Assembly: GCA_903933475.1 (NCBI GenBank)
Contig: CAIZKE010000249.1
Location: 1-9,157, forward strand
Source of the DNA: an uncultured Alphaproteobacteria bacterium
GTDB taxonomy: Bacteria; Pseudomonadota; Alphaproteobacteria; Caulobacterales; Caulobacteraceae
Reading direction: 5' to 3'
Length of the DNA: 9,157 nt
This document shows positions 1-6,385 of this stretch, piece after piece (positions within the stretch are counted from its first letter, which is position 1; each line of letters opens with the position of its first letter). The notes under the pieces were generated by a model that searched no databases, had not been told where the DNA came from, and saw only the letters and a program-made list of their open reading frames with translations. Both the position numbers and the translations under genes were made by a program.

Positions 1-710
1 ATGGTCTCGATGGCCCAGCCGCCCAGTTCGCGGGGGTCGCCGTAGGCGGCCCGGCGCAGGCCTTCCTTCATGTAGCGCAGGGCGAGCGGCGGGTTGCAGG
101 CGATGCGGGCGGCCAGGGCGTGGGCGCGGTCCATCAGCTCGGCGTGCGGGGCGACCTCGCGGACCAGGCCGATGCGCAGGGCCTCCTCGGCATCGATGAC
201 GTCGCCGGTGAACAGCAGCTCGGCGGCCTTGGCCGGGCCGACAATGGCCGGCAGGCGGTAGAATCCGCCGACGTCGCAGGTCAGGCCGCGCTTGATGAAC
301 AGCTCAGCGAACTTCGCCTTTTCGCTGGCGATGCGGATGTCGGCGTAAAGGGCCAGTTCCATGCCCCAGCCCACCGCCGCGCCGTTGACGGCGGCGATGA
401 CCGGCTTGTCGCACTCCAGGGCCGCCATGGCCGCCGGCGTCGGGGCGTGGCGCACGGTAGGCGGCGGGGGGATGGCGGGCTTGGGCCCGGCCATGATCTC
501 GCGCACGTCGTCGCCGGAACAGAAGGCCGGGTCCGTCCCGGTGACGATCACGCAGTGGGCGTCAGGGTCGCGGACGGCCTGGCGGAAAGCGCGCTCCAGC
601 CGGTCGTAGGCCTCGAAGTTGAGGGCATTGCGCTGTTCGGGACGGTTGAGGGTGATGACCGCGACATGGTCCTCGACCCGGTAGGTCACGCTCTCGGTTT
701 CACCGCTCAT
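1..710 (-). CDS. Enoyl-CoA hydratase/isomerase family protein (3' end beyond window)
   Basis: A crotonase-fold enzyme acting on acyl-CoA thioesters in the cytoplasm; 236 residues are visible and the C-terminus lies beyond the left edge. The reading frame shows the family hallmarks in order: an N-terminal strand ending in LNRPEQRNAL (residues 21-30), the first oxyanion-hole loop FCSGDD (63-68), and the second oxyanion-hole segment NGAAVGWGMELALYADIRIA (109-128). E118 there matches the first catalytic Glu of crotonase (E144 in the rat enzyme). The second catalytic Glu (rat E164) aligns with a Phe in AELFIKRGL, while D146 in TCDVGG sits where several isomerase-type members (for example PaaG) carry a functional Asp. 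The exact reaction is therefore open: hydratase, double-bond isomerase or another crotonase activity. The ATG at 708-710 is preferred because GGAGG (716-720) lies 5 nt upstream; an in-frame ATG ten codons earlier (738-740) lacks such a site. The gene lies downstream of the receptor gene on the same strand but is separated by a terminator, so it is probably transcribed separately. Family sure, substrate unknown. Confidence 0.93.
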   Translation of the reverse strand, partial: MSGETESVTYRVEDHVAVITLNRPEQRNALNFEAYDRLERAFRQAVRDPDAHCVIVTGTDPAFCSGDDVREIMAGPKPAIPPPPTVRHAPTPAAMAALECDKPVIAAVNGAAVGWGMELALYADIRIASEKAKFAELFIKRGLTCDVGGFYRLPAIVGPAKAAELLFTGDVIDAEEALRIGLVREVAPHAELMDRAHALAARIACNPPLALRYMKEGLRRAAYGDPRELGGWAIET

Positions 711-791
711 CCGGGCCTCCCTGACGCCTCTTGAAGGCATGATGGCGGTCAGCGCTCCGGTCGGCAAGGCGGCGCAGGAGTGGATGTGGAA

Positions 792-817
792 AGGGCCGGG
801 GATCGCCCCCCGGCCCT
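792..817 (-). terminator. Hairpin terminator of the TonB-dependent receptor gene
   Basis: A perfect 10-bp inverted repeat (AGGGCCGGGG / CCCCGGCCCT) with a 6-nt loop begins 28 nt past the receptor stop codon. Reading on the minus strand the stem is followed by TTTCC, a short U-tract, which suits an intrinsic terminator. It separates the receptor gene from the enoyl-CoA hydratase-like gene downstream. Confidence 0.75.
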
Positions 818-844
818 CGCCGTATTCAACAGGCCCGGACCGCC

Positions 845-3031
845 TTACGGCAGGCGCGCGGTCAGCGAGACGCCGATGACGCGGGGCTCATTCACGAAGG
901 CGGTGTTGTTGTTGAAGTCGATGCCGCCCTTGATGTTGCTTTCATCGGTGATGTTGCGGCCGAACAGCGCCACTTCCCAGGCCCCATCCTCGCGGGCATA
1001 GCCGACCTTCAGGCCACCCTCGAGGTTACCGTCGGTGTAGAACTCCTTGGATTCATAGAGGAACAGGTTGGTCGGGCCCTGGACGTTCCAGTCGGTGAAG
1101 GCGAAGATCTGGCCGCCGTTACCGATGGGCAGGCTGAACCGCGCGCTGGCGTCGAAGATGTATTCCGGCGCGTTCGGGAAGGGATTGCCGTCGATCAGGG
1201 CGCGCTGCTGGCTCGTCAGCGGGTCGGTGACCGTGCACTGGGCGCAGATGCCTACCGCCAGCTTGCTGTCGTTGATCTCGGTGTCGGCATAGCTGTAGCC
1301 GGCGGTCAGGACGAGGTTGTCGTTGACCACCCATTCGCCGTCGAGCTCGAAGCCCCAGGCCTGGCCTTCCTGGGCGTTGAGCAGTTGCACGATGTTCCCG
1401 GCGCCGCCGACCGCGGTGAACTGGGGATCATCGACCGTGTAGGTGAACAGGGCACCGTTCAGGCGGACGCGACGCTCGAAGAGTTCGCTTTTGAAGCCCG
1501 CTTCCCAGGACAGGATGGTCTCGGACTGGGCGACAGAGGGGGCGCCGAAGAAGGCCACGTCCCGGCCCTGGATCGTCGGGCCGCGGAAGCCGCGGGCCAC
1601 CCGGCCATAGAGACCGACCGTGTCGCTGACGTCATAGAATGCGCTCAGGTCCCAGCTGACCTGCTCGTCCGAGGCATCGACCTTGGAGAACGGGATCGGG
1701 GCGACGATGTTGGTCAGGCTCTTCTCATCGCTGGTCCAGCGCAGCCCAGCCGTGACCTTCCAGGCCTCGCTGAGCTGGTAGGAAGCCTGGCCGAACACCG
1801 CCCAGGAGGTGTTCTCGTGCCGCAACTCGGTGGCGGCCACGAAACCGGGGTCGGTGCGCAGCACCATCTGGGAGTCGAAGTAGTAGGCGCCGACCTGCCA
1901 GCTGACCGGGCCGTCGGTGTCGCTGGCCAGCCGGATCTCCTGGGTGATCTGGTCGAGGTCCTCGATGCCGTCGGTGGTGTCGGATGGGAAGGGGATGAAG
2001 CCCGGGCCGGTGGCCATGTTGCCACCGTCGATATCGCCGCGGCTGAAGCCATTGGCCGTTTCAAAGGCGGTGATGGAGGTCAGGGTGGCGGCAGGCAGCT
2101 TGTACTCGACCTTCAGGGAGATGCCGGAACCGTCGTAGGCCTGCGGGTTGTCCCCGCCGCCATCGAAGTAGACCTTTTCGCGATCGTAGTTGGCATTGAG
2201 GCTGTTGCCACCCTTCGTCAGGATATTGGCGCGGAACACCGCCGAGGTGCCTTCCAGCGAACGGTTGTGGAAGGCCAAGAGGGCGCTGAGGTTTTCTGTG
2301 GGCGTAAGCAGCAGCTGCAGGCGGAAGGCCGTCTCGTCGTAACCGCCCAGGGCGTTGTCCTTCTTGGTGAAGGCGTTGTCGATCCAGTCCTCTCGGTGCT
2401 GGACCAGGACAGAGGCGCGGGCCGCGAGCAGGCCGTCGACGATGGGACCGCCGACGCCGCCATCGAGCGTCAGGGTCCCGTAGCTGCCATAGGTCGCCGT
2501 GCCGCGGGCGGAGAGGCTTTGGCCCGGCCGGACGGTGTCAAACTTGACGATGCCGGCAGTGGTATTGCGGCCGAACAGGGTGCCCTGCGGTCCCCGGAGC
2601 ACCTCCACGCGGTCCAGGTCGAACAGCGGAGTGCTCTTCAGCACGACATTCTCCATCACCACGTCGTCCATGATGATGGAGACGGGCTGCGAGGCGGCGA
2701 GGTCGAAGTCGGCATTGCCCAGGCCGCGGATGTAGAAGCGCGGGGCAACCCGGCCGTTCGAGGATTCGGCGTAGAGGGACGGCACGCGGGAGGACAGGGT
2801 CAGGATGTCGTCGCCAGCGGCGAACAGGCTCTGGAGGCGTTCGCCGGAGACAGAGGCGACGGACAGGGGCACCTCCTGCAGGTTTTCGCTTCGCTTCTGA
2901 GCGGTGACGACAACCTCGCCGACCGTTGTCTCCTGGGCCAGGGCAGGCGCAGCCAGGGCCAGGGCGGCGGAAAGGGCGGCCACGCCGCAGGAGAGGGATA
3001 GGCGGCTCTTGGCCGACGTCGACTTGATCAT
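845..3031 (-). CDS. TonB-dependent outer-membrane receptor
   Basis: A complete 728-residue outer-membrane active transporter, energised from the inner membrane by TonB-ExbBD; family members import siderophores, cobalamin, sugars or other scarce ligands. Residues 1-32 form a signal peptide (KSR basic start, alanine-rich core, ALA before Q33). A TonB box follows, EVVVTAQKR (39-47). The plug domain spans about 52-165 and includes FYIRGLGNADF (98-108) and VEVLRGPQGTLFGRNTTAGI (140-159), both typical. The remainder alternates amphipathic strands of a 22-strand barrel. C596 and C599 form a CxxC in what should be an extracellular loop. The protein ends SLTARLP, without the usual terminal aromatic residue. 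The chosen ATG (3029-3031) has AGGA 6 nt upstream and starts directly at the signal peptide; an in-frame ATG 35 codons earlier (3136) would put a basic, arginine-rich stretch before it and is unlikely. No residue signature identifies the ligand, and neither neighbour suggests one. Confidence 0.95.
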   Translation of the reverse strand: MIKSTSAKSRLSLSCGVAALSAALALAAPALAQETTVGEVVVTAQKRSENLQEVPLSVASVSGERLQSLFAAGDDILTLSSRVPSLYAESSNGRVAPRFYIRGLGNADFDLAASQPVSIIMDDVVMENVVLKSTPLFDLDRVEVLRGPQGTLFGRNTTAGIVKFDTVRPGQSLSARGTATYGSYGTLTLDGGVGGPIVDGLLAARASVLVQHREDWIDNAFTKKDNALGGYDETAFRLQLLLTPTENLSALLAFHNRSLEGTSAVFRANILTKGGNSLNANYDREKVYFDGGGDNPQAYDGSGISLKVEYKLPAATLTSITAFETANGFSRGDIDGGNMATGPGFIPFPSDTTDGIEDLDQITQEIRLASDTDGPVSWQVGAYYFDSQMVLRTDPGFVAATELRHENTSWAVFGQASYQLSEAWKVTAGLRWTSDEKSLTNIVAPIPFSKVDASDEQVSWDLSAFYDVSDTVGLYGRVARGFRGPTIQGRDVAFFGAPSVAQSETILSWEAGFKSELFERRVRLNGALFTYTVDDPQFTAVGGAGNIVQLLNAQEGQAWGFELDGEWVVNDNLVLTAGYSYADTEINDSKLAVGICAQCTVTDPLTSQQRALIDGNPFPNAPEYIFDASARFSLPIGNGGQIFAFTDWNVQGPTNLFLYESKEFYTDGNLEGGLKVGYAREDGAWEVALFGRNITDESNIKGGIDFNNNTAFVNEPRVIGVSLTARLP

Positions 3032-3235
3032 GAAGAATCCTCGCGAAGTCCGCCGCAGGCGCGGCCACAGGGGTCGGGACGCCACCCGGCCCTTCAAGGT
3101 GTGGACTCGACCGCTATTGAGCGTCGGAGGCGGCATCTACCGCGCGTTAAAGCGGGGCTGTGGATAACTTTCGGATTGTGTCGGTCCTGTGTCGAGTCGG
3201 TGACATCCGGATCGAAGTTGACGACTGGGGCGGCG
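3032..3235. promoter_or_regulatory. Divergent regulatory gap upstream of the TonB-dependent receptor
   Basis: This 204-bp gap has no convincing gene. It must hold the receptor promoter (minus strand). A perfect DnaA-box 9-mer, TTATCCACA, lies on the minus strand at 3159-3167, and three GANTC sites occur at 3035-3039, 3104-3108 and 3194-3198. I could not pick -35/-10 hexamers with confidence on either strand. Confidence 0.5.
3159..3167 (-). promoter_or_regulatory. Perfect DnaA-box 9-mer (TTATCCACA)
   Basis: The plus strand reads TGTGGATAA, the reverse complement of the consensus DnaA box. It lies 128 nt upstream of the receptor start codon. It is a solitary site; no cluster of further boxes or AT-rich unwinding region surrounds it, so it would be a regulatory or titration site rather than an origin. 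It may be a chance match. Confidence 0.4.
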
Positions 3236-3640
3236 GTGGGTGCCCGGCCTCCTCCCTGCCCGCCGGCCCTCAAGGCCGTCCAGGCCCAGGAGATCAAGGG
3301 CGGTCCTGCGGGGCTTGGCGACCAGGCCCTCGTGGGGGTCCGGCAGGCCTTCTTCGGACAGGGGCGCAATGTCTTCGAGGCCTCGGTGCTGGATGCGGTT
3401 CTCTCAGAGGCTGGCACCGACCTCGCCGATATCCACGCCCGCCTGGCCCACGGCAAAGCCCACGCCGCCCTCATGTCCGACTACCAGGAGGCCCCGGCCC
3501 TGGGCGTCAAGGGCAGTCCGAGCCTGGTGCTGAACGCGGGTCGCCAGACCCTCTACGGTAATGTCGGCTTCCGCGTCATCGAGGCCAACATCGCCGAACT
3601 GCTGCGCGAACCCCAGGCCGGAGCCACCAGCGGGTGTTGA
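3236..3640 (+). pseudogene. DsbA-family thioredoxin-fold protein, N-terminally truncated remnant
   Basis: From about 3257 to the stop at 3638-3640 the frame encodes the C-terminal half of a DsbA-like oxidoreductase of the FrnE/2-hydroxychromene-2-carboxylate-isomerase-like kind (Pfam DSBA-type thioredoxin domain). Visible are the helical segment ALKAVQAQE, the AFFGQGRNV segment, the SDYQEAPALGVKGSPSLVLN region with the cis-proline loop GSP, and the closing YGNVGFRVIEANIAELL helix, all typical. Intact members are around 210-220 residues and begin with a strand and a redox motif (often CxxC) about 90 residues before this point. That half is absent, and none of the three forward frames upstream to the receptor start encodes it. 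The open frame extends back to a GTG at 3101, but the stretch before 3257 looks like intergenic DNA. The GTG at 3236 is only a nominal boundary. The coding half looks undamaged, so truncation may be recent, or a short helical-cap protein could still be made. Probably a decaying gene. Confidence 0.7.
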
Positions 3641-3653
3641 CCCCTTGCGCATC

Positions 3654-3665
3654 GCGCCCGGGCGC
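3654..3665. repeat. 12-bp perfect palindrome GCGCCCGGGCGC (copy 1)
   Basis: A self-complementary 12-mer located 42 nt upstream of the methyltransferase start codon. The identical 12-mer recurs at 7874-7885, 34 nt upstream of the glcB start. In a GC-rich genome this may be coincidence; no protein that binds it can be named. Confidence 0.4.
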
Positions 3666-3707
3666 CCAAGTCTTTGTCACCTTGATCTTTTTCCACGGAG
3701 CTCCCGC

Positions 3708-4556
3708 ATGACCGCCTCCCGACGCCAAGCCCTTGGCCTGGCCGCCGCCGCCCTTGTCCTGACCGCCTCGCAGGGGGCCCAGGCTGCCGACTCCGCCCTC
3801 GCCCAGGCCGTGGCCTCGCAGGCCCGCCCCGCAGAGGACCGCGCCCGGGACGGCGCCCGCCATCCCGTTGAATCCCTGACCTTCTGGGGCGTGAAGCCTG
3901 GCCAGACGGTGATCGAGGTCTCGCCTGGCGGCGGCTACTGGACGGAAATCCTGGCCCCCTACGCGGCGGCGACCAAGGGCCGCTACGTGGCCGGCGTCGC
4001 CGACCTCGCCAACCCCAAGATCTCGGAAGGTGCCCGCAAGGGCCGGGCCGACTTCGAAGCCCGCTTCGCCAATGCGACCCGCTACGGAAAGGTGGAGTAC
4101 GTCGGCTTCGGCGCGAGCTCCGGCCCGCTGGGCACGCCCGGATCGGCGGACCTGGTCCTGACTGCCCGGAACATCCACAACTGGATGTGGGCCCCGGGGA
4201 TGCTTGACAAAGTCATGAAGGATTTCAACGCCGTGCTGAAGCCGGGTGGGATCCTGGCGGTGGAAGAGCACCGGGCCGATCCCAAGCCCATGGCACCCGA
4301 CGGCCGTAACGGATACGTCTCCGAGGCTGCGGTGATCTCCGCCGCAGAGGCCGCAGGTTTCCGTCTCGCCGCCCGCTCCGAGATCAACGCCAACCCCAAG
4401 GACACCAAGGACCATCCCTTCGGCGTCTGGACCCTGCCGCCCAGCAGGCGCAGCGCCAGCCCCGGTGCCCAGCCGGCTCCTGACTTCGACCGGGCCCGCT
4501 ACGATGCCATCGGCGAGAGCGACCGCATGACCCTGCGCTTCGTGAAGGTGCGCTGA
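3708..4556 (+). CDS. Exported class I SAM-dependent methyltransferase-like protein (COG4798 type)
   Basis: A 282-residue protein of the predicted-methyltransferase group COG4798. Residues 1-27 are an export signal: SRRQALG (4-10) resembles a twin-arginine motif, followed by a hydrophobic Ala/Leu core and an AQA cleavage site near residue 27. The mature part has a Rossmann-like methyltransferase layout: motif I VIEVSPGGGYWTEILAPY (68-85), the DLVLTARNIHNWM segment (148-160), then LKPGGILAVEEHRAD (177-191), equivalent to the post-motif strand and turn. The C-terminal part (HPFGVWTLPP, then DRMTLRFVKVR) is typical of this group. The ATG at 3708 is chosen because GGAG (3697-3700) lies 7 nt upstream and the signal peptide begins there; the frame stays open further upstream, but that DNA overlaps the DsbA-like remnant. 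The remnant ends 67 nt before it on the same strand, and the gene converges on aceA. Substrate and compartment-specific role are unknown; how a periplasmic protein would get S-adenosylmethionine is unclear. Confidence 0.88.
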   Translation: MTASRRQALGLAAAALVLTASQGAQAADSALAQAVASQARPAEDRARDGARHPVESLTFWGVKPGQTVIEVSPGGGYWTEILAPYAAATKGRYVAGVADLANPKISEGARKGRADFEARFANATRYGKVEYVGFGASSGPLGTPGSADLVLTARNIHNWMWAPGMLDKVMKDFNAVLKPGGILAVEEHRADPKPMAPDGRNGYVSEAAVISAAEAAGFRLAARSEINANPKDTKDHPFGVWTLPPSRRSASPGAQPAPDFDRARYDAIGESDRMTLRFVKVR

Positions 4557-4570
4557 TCTTTTCAACGAAA

Positions 4571-4597
4571 AGGGCCCCGGAGCGTCTCCGGGGCCCT
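4571..4597 (-). terminator. aceA: Strong hairpin terminator between convergent methyltransferase and aceA genes
   Basis: A perfect 12-bp stem (AGGGCCCCGGAG / CTCCGGGGCCCT) with a 3-nt loop lies between the two stop codons. On the minus strand, downstream of aceA, the stem runs into TTTTC, giving a U-tract, so it is best read as the aceA terminator. It is only 14 nt past the methyltransferase stop, so it probably ends that transcript too, although no T-run follows on the plus strand. Confidence 0.85.
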
Positions 4598-4623
4598 GAT
4601 CCGTTCGGGTAGCCAACTCGGCG

Positions 4624-6216
4624 TCAGGCGAACTGGTGCATGGTGTTGGCCTCGCCCGAGGCCTTCAGAGCCGCCTCGCCAGCGAAGTATTCCTTGTGGT
4701 CGTCGCCGATGTCCGAGCCGGACATGTTCTGGTGCCGCACGCAGGCGATGCCCTGGCGGATTTCCTGCCGCTGGACGTTGAGCACATAGCCCAGCATGCC
4801 GGCCTCGCCGAAGTACTCCTTGGCCAGGTTGTCCGTGGACAGGGCCGCCGTGTGATAGGTCGGCAGGGTGATGAGGTGGTGGAAGATCCCCGCCCGCCGC
4901 GCGCCGTCGGCCTGGAAGGTGCGGATCTTTTCGTCGGCCTCCTGGGCCAGGGCCGTAGCGTCGTAGTCCACGCTCATCAGCTTTTCGCGGTCATAGGCCG
5001 CGACGTCCTTCCCGTCCCTCTTCCAGGCATCGAAGATCTGCTGGCGGAAGTTCAGGGTCCAGTTGAAGGACGGTGAGTTGTTGTAGACCAGCTTGGCGTT
5101 GGGAATGACCTCGCGGATACGGTCCATCATGCTGGCGATCTGCTCGACGTGCGGCTTCTCGGTCTCGATCCAGAGCAGGTCGGCCCCGTTCTGCAGCGAG
5201 GTGATGGAGTCCAGCACGCAGCGGTCCGCGCCGGAGCCTTCCCGGAACTGGAAGAGGTTGGACGGCAGGCGCTTGGGCCGCACGAGCTTGCCGTCGCGGG
5301 TGATCAGCACGTCGCCAGGCTTGCACTGGGCCGGGGTGACCTCCTCGCAGTCGAGGAAGGAATTGTACTGGTCGCCGATGTCGCCGGGGGCGTGGCTGAC
5401 GGCGATCTGCTTGGTCAGGCCAGCGCCGAGGCTGTCGGTGCGGGTGACGACGATGCCGTCCTCGACGCCCAGTTCCATGAAGGCGTAGCGGCAGGCGCGG
5501 ACCTTGGCGAGGAAGTCCTCGTGCGGGACGGTGACCTTGCCGTCCTGGTGACCGCACTGCTTCTCGTCGGAGACCTGGTTCTCGATCTGCAGGGCGCAGG
5601 CACCCGCCTCGATCATCTTCTTGGCCAGGAGGTAGGTGGCCTCGGCATTGCCGAAGCCGGCGTCGATGTCGGCGATGATCGGCACGACATGGGTCTGGTA
5701 GGTGTCGACCGCCTTCAGGATCGAGGCTTCCTTGCCCTTGTCGCCGGCCGCGCGGGCGGCGTCGAGGTCGCGGAACATCATGCCGAGTTCGCGGGCGTCG
5801 GCCTGCTTGAGGAAGGTGTAGAGCTCCTCGATCAGGGCCGGCACGGAGGTCTTCTCGTGCATGGACTGGTCCGGCAGGGGCCCGAAGTCCGAGCGCAGGG
5901 CGGCAACCATCCAGCCTGAGAGGTAGAGGTATTTCCGGTCCGTGGTCCCGAAGTGCTTCTTGATGGCGATCATCTTCTGCTGGCCGATGAAGCCATGCCA
6001 GCAGCCCAGGGACTGGGTGTAGTTGGCCGGATCGGCGTCGTAGGCAGCCATGTCCCTGCGCATGATGGCGGCAGTGTAGCGGGCGATGTCGAGACCGGAG
6101 CGGAATCGGTTCTGTACGCGCATGCGGATCACGGATTCAGCGCTGATACCGGACCACGTCCCCTGCTTGCTGCGGATGAGCGTCTCGACCTGCTGGATAT
6201 CGTCCTGGTACGACAT
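4624..6216 (-). CDS. aceA: Isocitrate lyase (long, Pseudomonas-type)
   Basis: Cleaves isocitrate to succinate and glyoxylate, the first step of the glyoxylate shunt, in the cytoplasm; needed for net carbon gain from acetate and fatty acids. The complete 530-residue protein resembles the roughly 531-residue Pseudomonas enzyme from end to end, longer than the about 434-residue E. coli form, the extra length lying largely in the middle (about 264-330). Visible motifs: TQSLGCWHGFIGQQK (67-81), IADIDAGFGNAEATY (181-195) with metal-binding Asp residues, the catalytic KQCGH (219-223; C221 is the active-site Cys, KKCGH in the E. coli form), TRTDS (258-262), YNNSPSFNWTLNF (378-390) and the C-terminal tail ending TMHQFA, close to the family's TMNQF. 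The ATG at 6214-6216 matches the family N-terminus (MSYQDDIQQ). An in-frame ATG at 6312 would add 32 low-complexity residues and has no ribosome site. The upstream Shine-Dalgarno is poor: AAGG lies only 2 nt from the ATG and AGGG 12 nt away. Divergent from the regulator gene, so likely controlled from the shared gap. Confidence 0.98.
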   Translation of the reverse strand: MSYQDDIQQVETLIRSKQGTWSGISAESVIRMRVQNRFRSGLDIARYTAAIMRRDMAAYDADPANYTQSLGCWHGFIGQQKMIAIKKHFGTTDRKYLYLSGWMVAALRSDFGPLPDQSMHEKTSVPALIEELYTFLKQADARELGMMFRDLDAARAAGDKGKEASILKAVDTYQTHVVPIIADIDAGFGNAEATYLLAKKMIEAGACALQIENQVSDEKQCGHQDGKVTVPHEDFLAKVRACRYAFMELGVEDGIVVTRTDSLGAGLTKQIAVSHAPGDIGDQYNSFLDCEEVTPAQCKPGDVLITRDGKLVRPKRLPSNLFQFREGSGADRCVLDSITSLQNGADLLWIETEKPHVEQIASMMDRIREVIPNAKLVYNNSPSFNWTLNFRQQIFDAWKRDGKDVAAYDREKLMSVDYDATALAQEADEKIRTFQADGARRAGIFHHLITLPTYHTAALSTDNLAKEYFGEAGMLGYVLNVQRQEIRQGIACVRHQNMSGSDIGDDHKEYFAGEAALKASGEANTMHQFA

Positions 6217-6323
6217 GGCCTTGGAAATCCCTTGCTTGGCCGGGCGCCCGCCAGATGGGGCCTTCGGCGGCCTGCCGTGTGACGCAGGGATGACAGGGAA
6301 TCGAGTCCCCATGAAGTCGATCT

Positions 6324-6358
6324 GTCAGACTTTACAGGTCAGACTTGTAATGTTGTAA
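6324..6358. promoter_or_regulatory. Tandem-repeat candidate operator in the aceA/regulator gap
   Basis: GTCAGACTT occurs twice (6324-6332 and 6338-6346) at a 14-nt period. It is interleaved with TTACA (6332-6336) facing TGTAA (6346-6350), and with TTGTAA repeated at 6345-6350 and 6353-6358. ScfR/RamB regulators are known to bind short AT-rich motifs containing TTTGCAAA-like cores; these half-sites are one or two bases away from such a core. The call as an operator is inference from repetition, composition and position. Confidence 0.5.
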
Positions 6359-6383
6359 GGAGGCGACTCTGGTGGGGGCCTGA
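6357..6383 (+). promoter_or_regulatory. Perfect Shine-Dalgarno plus three-codon mini-ORF before the regulator start
   Basis: AAGGAGG (6357-6363) is the best ribosome-binding site in this gap, but it lies 22 nt before the regulator ATG (6386), too far for ordinary use. It is 8 nt from a GTG (6372-6374) that opens GTG-GGG-GCC-TGA, ending 2 nt before the ATG. The regulator itself has only a G-rich run (6374-6378) ahead of it. Translation of the mini-ORF could feed reinitiation at the ATG; equally the arrangement could be accidental. Confidence 0.35.
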
Positions 6384-6385
6384 CC

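Larger units (their letters stand above)
6217..6385. promoter_or_regulatory. Divergent promoter region of aceA and the ScfR-type regulator
   Basis: A 169-bp gap. The aceA-proximal half is GC-rich with short inverted repeats (CGGGCGCCCG at 6241-6250; GGCC-N6-GGCC nearby) that would lie in the aceA 5' leader. A near-palindrome GGGA-N-TCGA-N-TCCC (6296-6309) contains two abutting GANTC sites. The stretch 6310-6360 is distinctly AT-rich compared with everything around it and carries the repeats listed separately, so both start sites are probably here. A weak minus-strand candidate has TTACAA as -35 and TAAAGT as -10 with an 18-nt spacer; I do not trust it strongly. Confidence 0.6.

Noticed and set aside
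120..734. 204-codon plus-strand open frame at the left end
   Set aside because: Antisense to the enoyl-CoA hydratase-like gene, which has crotonase motifs and a good ribosome-binding site.
1385..3001. 538-codon plus-strand open frame opposite the TonB-dependent receptor
   Set aside because: It is antisense to a clear receptor gene, has Gly/Val/Asp-rich composition without domains, and such long antisense frames are expected in GC-rich genomes.
3032..3136. N-terminal extension of the TonB-dependent receptor to an ATG at 3136
   Set aside because: It places 35 arginine-rich residues before a textbook signal peptide; the internal ATG at 3031 has a well-placed Shine-Dalgarno.
3130..3240. Possible replication or plasmid origin around the DnaA box
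   Set aside because: Only one box is present, with no iteron array and no AT-rich unwinding element.
3576..4616. 346-codon minus-strand open frame opposite the methyltransferase
   Set aside because: It would cross the shared terminator and covers a gene with a signal peptide and methyltransferase motifs; no domain is seen in it.
5149..5919. 256-codon plus-strand open frame inside aceA
   Set aside because: Antisense to isocitrate lyase, whose match to the Pseudomonas enzyme is end to end.
6217..6312. N-terminal extension of isocitrate lyase to an ATG at 6312
   Set aside because: The extension lacks family similarity, and the internal start gives the conserved MSYQDDIQQ beginning.
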